Translations under genes and position numbers: made by a program
Assembly: GCA_016931115.1 (NCBI GenBank)
Contig: JAFGFM010000064.1
Location: 1-58,088, forward strand
Length of the DNA: 58,088 nucleotides
Source of the DNA: Deltaproteobacteria bacterium
Lineage (GTDB): Bacteria > Desulfobacterota > DSM-4660 > Desulfatiglandales > HGW-15
Direction of reading: 5' to 3'
Notes under the pieces: generated by a model
Databases searched by the model: none
The model's input: the letters and a program-made list of their open reading frames with translations, nothing else
Told to the model about the DNA's origin: nothing
In this document: positions 50,624-58,088 of the stretch, piece after piece
Numbering within the stretch: position 1 is the first letter of the stretch
Layout: every line of letters begins with the position of its first letter

Positions 50624-51361
50624 ATGAACAAATTAAAATTGATAATCGGCGTAATTCTGGTGTTTGCAGTAGGCATATTGGCAGGATCAATCTGTACCGG
50701 ATTCTACTTCAAGGGGCAACTGAAACAATTTATTGCGGAAGGCCCCCCTATGGATATGAGGATAAGGAGGGTCCTGGATGATTTTTCAAAGGACCTTGAT
50801 CTTTCTGAAACACAGAAACTCCAGATAGAAAATATTCTACGTGATGCGCAGGAAAAGATACTTGAACTTAGAAGAGATACCTTTCCGCATATGGAGGAGT
50901 TGAATGAAAAGACCCTTGAACTGATAAGGGAAAAGCTGAATGAAAAACAAAGGGAAAAATTCAACACCTTTTATAATAAAATGAAGAGATTCAATGATAG
51001 ATTTGCTGTAAGGCTGGATTTTCCCGGAAGGCCATTTTCTCATGAGCTTGATGAGATGAAATCCCGGCTGAACCTTAAACCTGAACAGGCATCAGAAATC
51101 GAAAAGATTATGAAAGATGGCTTTGATAGTCGTGAAAATATTATTAAGGAAGGCAGAGAAAAGGAGCCTCCTGATTTTTCAATAATAAGAAATAAAATGA
51201 TGGAGATTGATGCGCTTGAAAATAAAAAGATAGAGGAAATCCTTACTAAAGAACAGCTGGACAGTTTTAAAAAATTCCTGGAAGAAAGAGGCCGGAGAAG
51301 AGGGCCAGGGCCTGACCATGATTCTTCCAGTAACCCTCCCCCACCGCTTCCGCGATGGTAA
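50624..51361 (+). CDS. Spy/CpxP-like periplasmic protein
   Basis: A 245-residue protein with an N-terminal hydrophobic helix (residues 4-24). Two LTxxQ-like helical segments follow: LDLSETQKLQIENILRD and LNLKPEQASEIEKIMKDG, matching a duplicated Spy/CpxP-type heavy-metal-sensor module. A basic, proline-rich tail ends it (GRRRGPGPDH...PPPPLPRW). Such proteins sense metals or misfolded proteins in the periplasm and often control an ECF sigma pathway, which fits its neighbours. A hairpin at 51368-51403 follows the stop. Confidence 0.85.
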   Translation: MNKLKLIIGVILVFAVGILAGSICTGFYFKGQLKQFIAEGPPMDMRIRRVLDDFSKDLDLSETQKLQIENILRDAQEKILELRRDTFPHMEELNEKTLELIREKLNEKQREKFNTFYNKMKRFNDRFAVRLDFPGRPFSHELDEMKSRLNLKPEQASEIEKIMKDGFDSRENIIKEGREKEPPDFSIIRNKMMEIDALENKKIEEILTKEQLDSFKKFLEERGRRRGPGPDHDSSSNPPPPLPRW

Positions 51362-51367
51362 TGGCCT

Positions 51368-51403
51368 TATCCCGGGTTTATCAAGGTTATATAACCCGGG
51401 ATA
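51368..51403 (+). terminator. Hairpin after the Spy-like gene
   Basis: TATCCCGGGTT and AACCCGGGATA form a perfect 11-bp stem round a 14-base loop, seven bases past the stop. A T-rich tract is weak, so termination is likely but not certain. Confidence 0.65.
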
Positions 51404-51609
51404 TCTCTGTAATAACCCTTTGATAATCCTAAAAATATCTTTATAAATCCAGAGTTTACCTCTCTTTTTACATTTCAATAAGGTTTCTCTTTGCATAGTT
51501 TTTTTTCTCATTATATAAACATGCTGAATCAAAGAGTTTGACCAGAGGAGGAATTTGAATATAAAGATGAAAATGACCATTAAATCCCTGAAAAGGAATG
51601 ATTTTAATT

Positions 51610-54129
51610 ATGCTCAATGATCATACAAAAAATGTCCTGATTATTGGAGGTGGAGTAGCAGGTATGTCTGCTGCAAAGGTGATAGCAGGTCATTCTGTAA
51701 ATGTACACCTTGTTGAAAAATCGGAATATCTTGGCGGCCATGCCTCGCAATGGGCATGCATGGCCACTCTTCAATGCCAGTACTGCGGTGCCTGTCTGAG
51801 CCATGACCTTGTCCGCGAAATAGAAGAGCTCAAAAATATTACCCTGTATAAAGGGTGCATGGTGGATTCCATACAAAACCTTGACGGATCTTACCGCGCA
51901 CATATTAAAGGCTGCATTGAAAAAGAGCTTTTTGTGGATGCAATATGCCTTGCCACAGGCTTCACACCGTTTGACCCCGGTCGTTTGACCTCTTTTGAAT
52001 ACCAGGCAAAGGGTGTAATAACCACAGCAGAGCTCAGCCGGATCATAAAAAATGAAACCCTCATGGAGGCAGTACATAACAAACCTTCTCCATCCATTGC
52101 ATTTATTCAGTGTGTCGGGTCAAGAAACCGTGAACTTGGAGCTGATTACTGTTCCCAGGTCTGCTGCAAAACAGCTGTGCGGTTTGCAAACAAGATAACC
52201 TTCATGATCCCTGATGCATCTGTTACAATTTTTCACATGGATCTCCAGACCTGCGGAAAGATGTTCCGCACACAGGTAACAGGCCCTGGCAAGGGTGTTA
52301 ATTTCGTACAGGGTATTCCAGGAAAAATATTGCCAATTGAACACGATCGGCTAAGATTATTTCAGGAAGATAAAGATACAGGCGCAAGACAGGCCTCTGA
52401 TTTTGATATGGTTGTCCTCGCCATTGGCATGCAGCAAGGCGAAACTCAGGTACAGGCAATCAACCTGGGCCTTGAGCCTGATAGATGGGGTTTTATTTCT
52501 CAGGATGGATCCGACCGCAAAGAAAGAATCTATGCAGCAGGCGCTGTCAAAGGCCCAATGGATATAATATCCGCCATAGAGCAGGGTATATCTGCTGCAC
52601 ATGATTGTCTTAAAGATATGGGTGTCACATCCGTGCATTCAGATAGGCCCATAGCTGTCCTCGGTGGAGGAGATGAAGGCCGTATCGTCTCAAAGGCCCT
52701 GAATAGCTCAGGGCATAAGGTTTATCTCTTTGAAAAAGAAAATACCCTGCTTGCACCCGATGGGGTAACCCTGTTCCCTGAAAGCTGTATAACAGGCATA
52801 TCAGGGGGCGCAGGCGATTATATAATCATGGCCAAATCAGGGAACTCTCCTGTTCAAACCAGGGTATCGGCAATAGTTGCAGCAACAGGGGCGGATAAAA
52901 TAGAGCTTTCAGATGAAAAAGGAATATGTGCAAGCGGGCAGATTATTTCTCTTGATGCTTTCAGGCTAAGGGCTGCCAGTGAAATCATAAACAGCAGGAA
53001 GAATATTGTTTTCTGGCTGGATCATTCAGCCCCTGAAAGTAAAGTAAACAGCAGGCATACCCTGTTATCTGCCATTGAGGCAAAAGAGGCAGGGGCAAAT
53101 GTTACCGTCATGATGGAAAAGATGCTGGTGCATGATATTGACGGGCAGATGCTTTATGACTCTGCACGCCACAAAGGCATCAAATTTTTACGAGCCCAGA
53201 CCCCATCTGATGTATCCATAGCAGAAATTAATGGAAGCATAAACATAAAGATAAATGAGGCAACACTTTCGGGTGTCACCATAGATATGCCATGTGACCT
53301 GCTTGTAATACCTGAGGAGTTAAAAGCGGCAGAGGCAAATAATAGACTATCCGGAATGCTGCAACAGGAAATGGATAAAGAAGGGTTTCTACAGTCACCA
53401 AATCCAAGGCACCGCAGGGTTCAGAGCACAAGAAGAGGGATCTTCTATGCCGGTTCATGTCATGATGATATAAGCCGTAACGATCTTGTTCATGAGATAA
53501 GGACAATAAATGCCCTTATCAACCTTATGCCTCAGGATGAGAGTGTAAGCCAGGCTTATGCTGTTATAGATACGGGCAAATGTGGCAAATGTCTTACATG
53601 CCTCAGGATATGCCCCCATGCTGCTGTTATGCTGGATGAGCATTCACCCTGTATTTCCGCGAGCGCCTGTCTTGCCTGCGGCCTGTGTGTTACATCATGT
53701 CCCGCATCAGCCATCTCCATAATGGGTTCAGAAGCAGATGGGGCAGGGCTATCCGATTTTTCAGGCGCTGTTGTCTTTGCCTGTAAAAGATCCCTTGCCA
53801 TTGCGAATAATTCCCCTGATAAAATGAATGGCGATTTAAACGGGTGTAAAATAATCCCCATTGATTGCGCATGCAGCCTTGATCCAAGGCTGGTGATTGA
53901 TTATTTTGCGGCAGGAGCAGAAAGGATAATGGTGATGAGCTGCCACCCTGATAACTGCGTATCTATTCACGGAAACAGCTCTGCGGGGAAAAAGGCAGAA
54001 AGAATTTTTAAAGATACAGGCATCTCACGATCAATGCTGAGCGTTCATGCGATAGCTGCAAATGAACCTGTACGTCTGAAACATCTGATCAAAGGGGCCT
54101 TAAGCCAAGAGGATATTTCTGATGAATAA
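51610..54129 (+). CDS. HdrA-MvhD fusion (QmoB-like) flavin/iron-sulfur protein
   Basis: An 839-residue electron-transfer protein. Order: FAD-binding loop IGGGVAGMSAA (13-23), an HdrA-type cysteine cluster CMATLQCQYCGAC, a second nucleotide-binding loop VLGGGDEGRIV, two [4Fe-4S] sites (CGKCLTCLRICP and CLACGLCVTSCP, about 656-700), and a C-terminal MvhD-like domain with C-rich VFACKRS and MSCHPDNC. HdrA is the flavin-based bifurcating subunit; HdrA-MvhD fusions of this shape occur in QmoB and related complexes. An ATG 12 bases upstream (51598) would abut its own AAAGGA, so I choose 51610. It overlaps the HdrD-like gene by eight bases. Confidence 0.88.
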   Translation: MLNDHTKNVLIIGGGVAGMSAAKVIAGHSVNVHLVEKSEYLGGHASQWACMATLQCQYCGACLSHDLVREIEELKNITLYKGCMVDSIQNLDGSYRAHIKGCIEKELFVDAICLATGFTPFDPGRLTSFEYQAKGVITTAELSRIIKNETLMEAVHNKPSPSIAFIQCVGSRNRELGADYCSQVCCKTAVRFANKITFMIPDASVTIFHMDLQTCGKMFRTQVTGPGKGVNFVQGIPGKILPIEHDRLRLFQEDKDTGARQASDFDMVVLAIGMQQGETQVQAINLGLEPDRWGFISQDGSDRKERIYAAGAVKGPMDIISAIEQGISAAHDCLKDMGVTSVHSDRPIAVLGGGDEGRIVSKALNSSGHKVYLFEKENTLLAPDGVTLFPESCITGISGGAGDYIIMAKSGNSPVQTRVSAIVAATGADKIELSDEKGICASGQIISLDAFRLRAASEIINSRKNIVFWLDHSAPESKVNSRHTLLSAIEAKEAGANVTVMMEKMLVHDIDGQMLYDSARHKGIKFLRAQTPSDVSIAEINGSINIKINEATLSGVTIDMPCDLLVIPEELKAAEANNRLSGMLQQEMDKEGFLQSPNPRHRRVQSTRRGIFYAGSCHDDISRNDLVHEIRTINALINLMPQDESVSQAYAVIDTGKCGKCLTCLRICPHAAVMLDEHSPCISASACLACGLCVTSCPASAISIMGSEADGAGLSDFSGAVVFACKRSLAIANNSPDKMNGDLNGCKIIPIDCACSLDPRLVIDYFAAGAERIMVMSCHPDNCVSIHGNSSAGKKAERIFKDTGISRSMLSVHAIAANEPVRLKHLIKGALSQEDISDE

Positions 54130-55330
54130 TACAGCCATTAACAACAATTCAAATTTTTTCACGATATTAAACCGGCATGAGAGGGGTGATAATGCTATAG
54201 ACTGTCTTACCTGCGGTATATGTCTCTCCAGGTGTTCATGGTATGACGGAGAGGGCGGCCCCAATCCACGAAAAATGGTTAGAATGGCACAGCTCGGGCT
54301 TGATAATCTGCTTGCGCAGAGCACGATGATCTGGGACTGCATGATATGTAATCACTGCACAACCGCATGCCCCATGGGCATAAAGATGGCCGATATAGTA
54401 AGAATAGCAAGGGGCCTTCCACAGGCAGAGGCCATATTGCCTGAGAGCATAAGTCAGGGCATTAAGACCAGGCTTGAAACCGGCGATGTGAACGGTTTTA
54501 CAGAGGATGATTTTCATGAGACAATCGAGTTTCTAAATGAAGAGATCGCAGATGAAAATGATGACCCCGGCGCCCTTATTCCAAGCAGCATAAAGGGGGC
54601 AAAGTACCTCTACCTGCCTAACCCCAGGGAGCTTGGGGCAAGCCTTCTACACCTCAAGGCAATGGCCAGGCTCTTCCATGCATCAGGTGAGACATGGACA
54701 ATGTCACCCAGGCACACTGATGTTACAAACTGGGGATATTTTGCCGGAGATCATGAGGCGACTAAAAAAATGGTGCTTCAGATAGTTGAGGCAACTGAAG
54801 AGCTTGAAATAGAGACCCTGGTCCTATCGGAATGCGGGCATGGTTTTTTTGTACTCAGAAATCTGATACCGGAACTGGTAGGTAGAAATCCGAGATTTAA
54901 TATAAAAAGCATTGTTGAATTCACACTTGAACATGTAAAGGCAGGGAAGATCAAGCTTGACCCTGATGCACACCCCTACCCGATCATGTACCATGACCCC
55001 TGCAACCTGGGCAGAAAATCAGGGATCTTTGATCCCCCTCGTGAACTGTTAAGCCTTGTCTGCAAAGAAATAGTTGAACTAAATCCAAACAGGGAAAACG
55101 GCATCTGCTGCGGTGGAGGCGGCGGTCTTTTACAGGACAGTGCAAGCACAAAAAAACGCATGATATCAGGCAGGGCAAAGGCAGACCAGATGAAAAACAC
55201 AGGCATTAAACATATTGCTGCCCCATGCCTTTCATGTCACAGGCAGCTCGGGGAGCTGGCCAAATATTATAAACTTGACATAAAGGTTGATACTGTAGCT
55301 GCCCTTGCTGAAGAGGCGCTGATTGAATGA
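54122..55330 (+). CDS. HdrD/DsrK-like iron-sulfur protein
   Basis: A 402-residue protein. Two [4Fe-4S] sites at the N-terminus (CLTCGICLSRC and CMICNHCTTACP) correspond to HdrC. The C-terminal CCG domain is complete: HDPCNLGRKSG, GICCGGGGG and APCLSCHRQL. An earlier CCG-like copy is degenerate, leaving SECGH only. This layout is shared by HdrD, DsrK, TmcB and HmcF; I cannot decide among them. With the HdrA-MvhD fusion it probably forms a cytosolic complex passing electrons between ferredoxin-like and disulfide-like acceptors. Confidence 0.87.
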   Translation: MNNTAINNNSNFFTILNRHERGDNAIDCLTCGICLSRCSWYDGEGGPNPRKMVRMAQLGLDNLLAQSTMIWDCMICNHCTTACPMGIKMADIVRIARGLPQAEAILPESISQGIKTRLETGDVNGFTEDDFHETIEFLNEEIADENDDPGALIPSSIKGAKYLYLPNPRELGASLLHLKAMARLFHASGETWTMSPRHTDVTNWGYFAGDHEATKKMVLQIVEATEELEIETLVLSECGHGFFVLRNLIPELVGRNPRFNIKSIVEFTLEHVKAGKIKLDPDAHPYPIMYHDPCNLGRKSGIFDPPRELLSLVCKEIVELNPNRENGICCGGGGGLLQDSASTKKRMISGRAKADQMKNTGIKHIAAPCLSCHRQLGELAKYYKLDIKVDTVAALAEEALIE

Positions 55331-55380
55331 TCATTGCACGCCAGGTTTAAATTTACGTCCATTATGGGGGAATGAATTAT

Positions 55381-56094
55381 ATGTATCTTAAAAAGGTCAC
55401 CATTTTACGTGACAAATTTCCAACAGAGGCTTATTACCCTTTTAATCTTGAAATATTCAAAAATACCGCAAGTATTGATCTGACATCTCCTGTCACCATA
55501 TTTACAGGTGAGAATGGCACAGGAAAATCAACACTGCTGGAGGCAATAAGCAGAAGGTGCGGGATATATATCTGGGAAGGTGAATACAGACCAAGACAAA
55601 AAAACAACCCCTACTGCAGGCAGATGCATAACGCCATAAGTGTTGAATGGGTAGATGAAACTGTTCCGGGCTCTTTTTTCTCATCTGATGTTCACAGACA
55701 TTTCTCATTGCTTCTTGATGAATGGGCAATCTCAAACCCAGGCCTGTTTGAATATTTTGGTGGTAAATCCCTTGTTACACAGTCACATGGGCAGGGGATT
55801 ATATCCTTTTTCAAGGCACGTTATAAAATAAAAGGTCTCTATATCATGGATGAACCTGAAACAGCACTCTCGCCTGCAACCCAGATAGAGCTGGTAAATA
55901 TACTTAAGGAGATGGCTGAAAAGGGCCATGCACAGTTTATAATTGCTACCCATTCACCCATACTGATGGCATGTCCAGGGGCAAAATTATTAAACTTTGA
56001 CAACAATACCATTACTGAAACAACCTATTTTGAGACACAGCATTATAAAATATATAAAGATTTCATGGAGGACAATAGCAGGTACATCCAGTGA
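55381..56094 (+). CDS. AAA-family ATPase, ABC/SMC-like
   Basis: A 237-residue ATPase. Walker A is IFTGENGTGKST; the signature-like helix QSHGQGIISFF lies before Walker B (LYIMDEPETALSP), with ATHSPILM as the D/H-loop. This is the AAA_21/SMC-like type found in small predicted ATP-binding proteins. I start at ATG 55381, since GGGGGA lies nine bases upstream; ATG 55372 abuts that site. It stands 50 bases after the HdrD-like gene and may be a separate unit. Function unknown. Confidence 0.85.
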   Translation: MYLKKVTILRDKFPTEAYYPFNLEIFKNTASIDLTSPVTIFTGENGTGKSTLLEAISRRCGIYIWEGEYRPRQKNNPYCRQMHNAISVEWVDETVPGSFFSSDVHRHFSLLLDEWAISNPGLFEYFGGKSLVTQSHGQGIISFFKARYKIKGLYIMDEPETALSPATQIELVNILKEMAEKGHAQFIIATHSPILMACPGAKLLNFDNNTITETTYFETQHYKIYKDFMEDNSRYIQ

Positions 56095-56203
56095 AAAAGG
56101 AAAATACTAAACCATGCAAATAGAAATAAGACCGTCCAGACCTGAAGAGATGTAAAAATGAAGAATACTTTGAATAGATATGGCCGAATTCTCAGAACAG
56201 AAT

Positions 56204-56232
56204 ATATGCCCTTCTGTGGTGATATAATATAG
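56204..56232 (+). repeat. 29-bp promoter-like repeat, first copy
   Basis: Shares 26 of 29 bases with 56329-56357. Both copies contain GATATAATATAG, which includes the -10 box TATAAT. This copy lies about 135 bases upstream of the DUF1186 start. Confidence 0.7.
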
Positions 56233-56328
56233 ACAAATAAAACATCCAGCGGATTTTAAATAGTATTTTTATCTATGATTGCTGTTTTATAAATCTTGAA
56301 TCTTGAATTTTAAATGTTGAATTTTAGC

Positions 56329-56357
56329 ATATGCCATTCTGCGGCGATATAATATAG
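56329..56357 (+). repeat. 29-bp promoter-like repeat, second copy
   Basis: Second copy of the repeat at 56204-56232. It lies so near the DUF1186 start codon (56367) that its TATAAT cannot be a normal -10 box for that gene unless the transcript is leaderless. Its last bases run into the GGGAGA ribosome site. Confidence 0.7.
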
Positions 56358-56366
56358 GGAGACGAT

Positions 56367-57278
56367 ATGGAAGTTAATACAATTGTAGAAAATCTGGAAT
56401 CCACTGTTGACATGAAATACAAACGGGCTGAGATCGATGAGGCTATAAGCCGAAGGGAAGAAATTGTCCCGTTATTAATAGACATCCTCAAAAAGGTTTT
56501 GGAGAAACCAGAAGATGTAATAGACGAATATAATTACATGGGCCACTCCTATGCATTATTACTGCTGGGCCATTTTAAAGAAAAGAGCGCTCATGAACTT
56601 ATATTGAAGCTGTTCAGCCTTCCTGATGAAAAGTCATCTGATCTGTTCGGAGATATGGTAACTGAAACTTTACCCAATTTACTCCTTAATACCTGCGGAG
56701 GTTGTTTTGATGGCATTAAAGAGCTTGCATTGAATACAAATGCATATGAATACTGCCGTGGTTCTGCATTAAAGGCAATGAACTTTGGGGTGGTAGAGGG
56801 CTTCATTTCAAGAGAAGAGGTATTATCATTTTTCAAAACCATTCTGGAAAATCGAAAATCAGAACCTTCCTCGTTTTTATTTGATGAACTGGCCTCCTGC
56901 ATTTGCGATCTTTATCCAGAGGAGTTAATGGATATCATCACAGAATGTTACGAAGATGATTATATCCATCCGGGTTATATAGGTCTTGATTCATTTGAAG
57001 AGGCCTTAAAGGCAGGGAAAGAGGAGTGCCTTGAGCGTATTAAAAGGGATATGGAATGCAGGTGCCTTGATGATATACACACTGTAATGTCAGGCTGGGC
57101 ATGTTTTGAAGAGAATCAAAACAGGGGATTTTATGAAGGGGATTACGATAACGATGATGATTTCGATTACAATTCCAACACAGGGAAACCGCTCCCAAAT
57201 GCGCACCATAAGAAAAAGGATAAAAACAAAAACAAGATGAGCAAGGCATCTAAAAAGAAAAACAGGAAGAAGAAATAA
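56367..57278 (+). CDS. DUF1186 domain protein
   Basis: A 303-residue soluble protein. The DUF1186 features are HSYALLLLGHFKEKSAHEL, the LPNLLLNTCGG segment, AYEYCRGSALKAM and LASCICDLYPEELMD, helical repeats like those of HEAT proteins. The last 40 residues are lysine/asparagine-rich and end in six basic residues; such tails often carry a zinc SEC-C motif in this family, but that cysteine cluster is missing here. Function of the family is unknown. GGGAGA gives a clear ribosome site. Confidence 0.85.
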   Translation: MEVNTIVENLESTVDMKYKRAEIDEAISRREEIVPLLIDILKKVLEKPEDVIDEYNYMGHSYALLLLGHFKEKSAHELILKLFSLPDEKSSDLFGDMVTETLPNLLLNTCGGCFDGIKELALNTNAYEYCRGSALKAMNFGVVEGFISREEVLSFFKTILENRKSEPSSFLFDELASCICDLYPEELMDIITECYEDDYIHPGYIGLDSFEEALKAGKEECLERIKRDMECRCLDDIHTVMSGWACFEENQNRGFYEGDYDNDDDFDYNSNTGKPLPNAHHKKKDKNKNKMSKASKKKNRKKK

Positions 57279-57492
57279 TGAGGCAGTAAAAGGCAAAAGT
57301 TCCGCAGGTGAGATAAGAATTGATGCTGACTATGTGATGGCAATGTTCCCCAGACCTGAAGAGGCATTTGAGGATACTGTCCAAAAAAAGTCAAGATTTG
57401 GGTCAGGTGATAAATGGTTGTTGGAGTTGATCATGAATGAGCCCACCCTTTTTCCTTTGAGCCTTGAGCTTCCATCTTTGAGCTTTAAGCCT

Positions 57493-57909
57493 TCAACTTT
57501 CCATAAACAAATATTGTTTTACGAATTGTGCAGGGGAGATAACGATGCACCCTTTTCTCAAGTGTATTGGGAAATGTTTTATATTCCCTGTTATAAGCAG
57601 AACATTCTCAGAAATGGCTACCTCAATAAAGGGTTTATCTCCTTCATCGGGCAAATCATTTATAACTACGCTGCTTGTAATATAATATGAGTTTTTTGAA
57701 AGGTACTCAATAATGTCTTCTCTGTCAGATTCAGTAAAATATTTTAAAAAATAGTCTCGTCTTAAGACATCAATATATTCGGCAAGATTCCGGTCATCTA
57801 CAACAAGTTGCAATACACCTGACCTTAAAAAATCAATGATCTGTCCTGGTGGACCAGAGGGATTAAGCATTCCAGATATTAGCACATTGGTATCAAGAAC
57901 GATTTTCAT
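57493..57909 (-). CDS. PIN-domain toxin
   Basis: A 138-residue PIN-family ribonuclease (COG1569-like putative toxin). The acidic active-site residues are seen in LDTNVLISGM (D6), the NLAEYIDVL glutamate, the LPDEGDKPFIEVAI aspartates and the LITGNIKHFP end. These bind the metal that cleaves RNA. It starts at ATG 57909, overlapping the antitoxin stop as ATGA. Confidence 0.88.
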   Translation of the reverse strand: MKIVLDTNVLISGMLNPSGPPGQIIDFLRSGVLQLVVDDRNLAEYIDVLRRDYFLKYFTESDREDIIEYLSKNSYYITSSVVINDLPDEGDKPFIEVAISENVLLITGNIKHFPIHLRKGCIVISPAQFVKQYLFMES

Positions 57910-58088
57910 TTTATGCGACTTTTCCTGCTGTCTGAAATAAGAGAAGCTATGTCTGTCTCATCAACTTTATTTATAATAGCCTTTTTTCTGCCCCTTGAAA
58001 TCGCCTTTGAAAACAATGCCCTTCGTATCTCCCTTAAGGATTCTTCAAGACTGTCAGCGGATATTCCAACCATAAGGGCAAAAGGCTG
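57906..58088 (-). CDS. Antitoxin partner of the PIN toxin, cut by the window edge
   Basis: An open frame of 60 codons enters from the right edge and ends at the TGA that overlaps the toxin ATG. It reads ...VGISADSLEESLREIRR and ends SDSRKSRIK. Charged helical content and the coupled position fit a PIN-system antitoxin. An ATG at 58073 is a possible start, but the frame stays open beyond it, so the gene may be longer. Confidence 0.7.
   Translation of the reverse strand, partial: QPFALMVGISADSLEESLREIRRALFSKAISRGRKKAIINKVDETDIASLISDSRKSRIK

Noticed and set aside
57334-57690. Plus-strand open frame of 118 residues
   Set aside because: It runs antisense through the end of the PIN toxin gene and has no recognisable content; the first part could be a decayed gene tail (FPRPEEAFED), but this is too weak to call.

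Overview
The window looks like a chromosomal segment of a Gram-negative, probably anaerobic deltaproteobacterium (Desulfobacterota or a close relative). The evidence is a heterodisulfide-reductase-type electron-transfer pair, a bacteriohemerythrin, a sigma-54 promoter driving amt-glnK-glnD, Tat and lipoprotein signals, an outer-membrane barrel, and intergenic DNA packed with small dispersed palindromic repeats. The assignment is inferred from gene content; there is no rRNA or other marker to confirm it. I saw no tRNA, rRNA, CRISPR array or prophage.

Layout. 1-5.3 kb: the 5' end of a SNF2-type helicase gene (minus), a hemerythrin, a minus-strand housekeeping operon (deoxynucleoside kinase, panC, metK), a solitary NusG paralogue, a 15-unit heptanucleotide array and a secreted TPR protein. 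5.6-15.3 kb: a ten-gene plus-strand operon with mostly overlapping genes, built round the MoxR ATPase / DUF58 / DUF4129 / DUF4350 / SpoIIM / RDD set and carrying extra zinc-finger and membrane proteins. A zinc-ribbon/pilin-like gene converges on its end.

16.3-25.1 kb (minus): two paralogous secreted metallophosphoesterases flank a lipoprotein and three SPFH (HflK/HflC-type) genes. One of these is a fusion of a cation-diffusion-facilitator membrane domain to an HflK-like SPFH domain. This is the most unusual locus in the window. 25.1-28.6 kb: a repeat-rich stretch with an unexplained GC-rich palindromic island, a DUF4258/YgiT toxin-antitoxin-like pair, a MITE-like element and a Bcr/CflA-type efflux pump.

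28.6-38.5 kb (minus): a CUT1-type sugar ABC transporter and a Gfo/Idh/MocA oxidoreductase lie directly behind glnD, glnK and amt, which read from a sigma-54 promoter. 38.8-43.5 kb (plus): carB with a strong sigma-70 promoter and an adjoining 23-bp palindrome, followed by a PurF homologue whose glutaminase site is destroyed. 43.7-49.4 kb (minus): a Tat-exported cupin, then a VTC-type polyphosphate polymerase / DUF4956 / outer-membrane barrel / Cthe_2159-like lipoprotein operon.

49.5-58.1 kb: an IS3 remnant, an ECF sigma factor with a small membrane protein and a Spy/CpxP-like protein, an HdrA-MvhD fusion with an HdrD-like partner, an AAA ATPase, a DUF1186 protein, and a PIN toxin with its antitoxin cut by the window edge.
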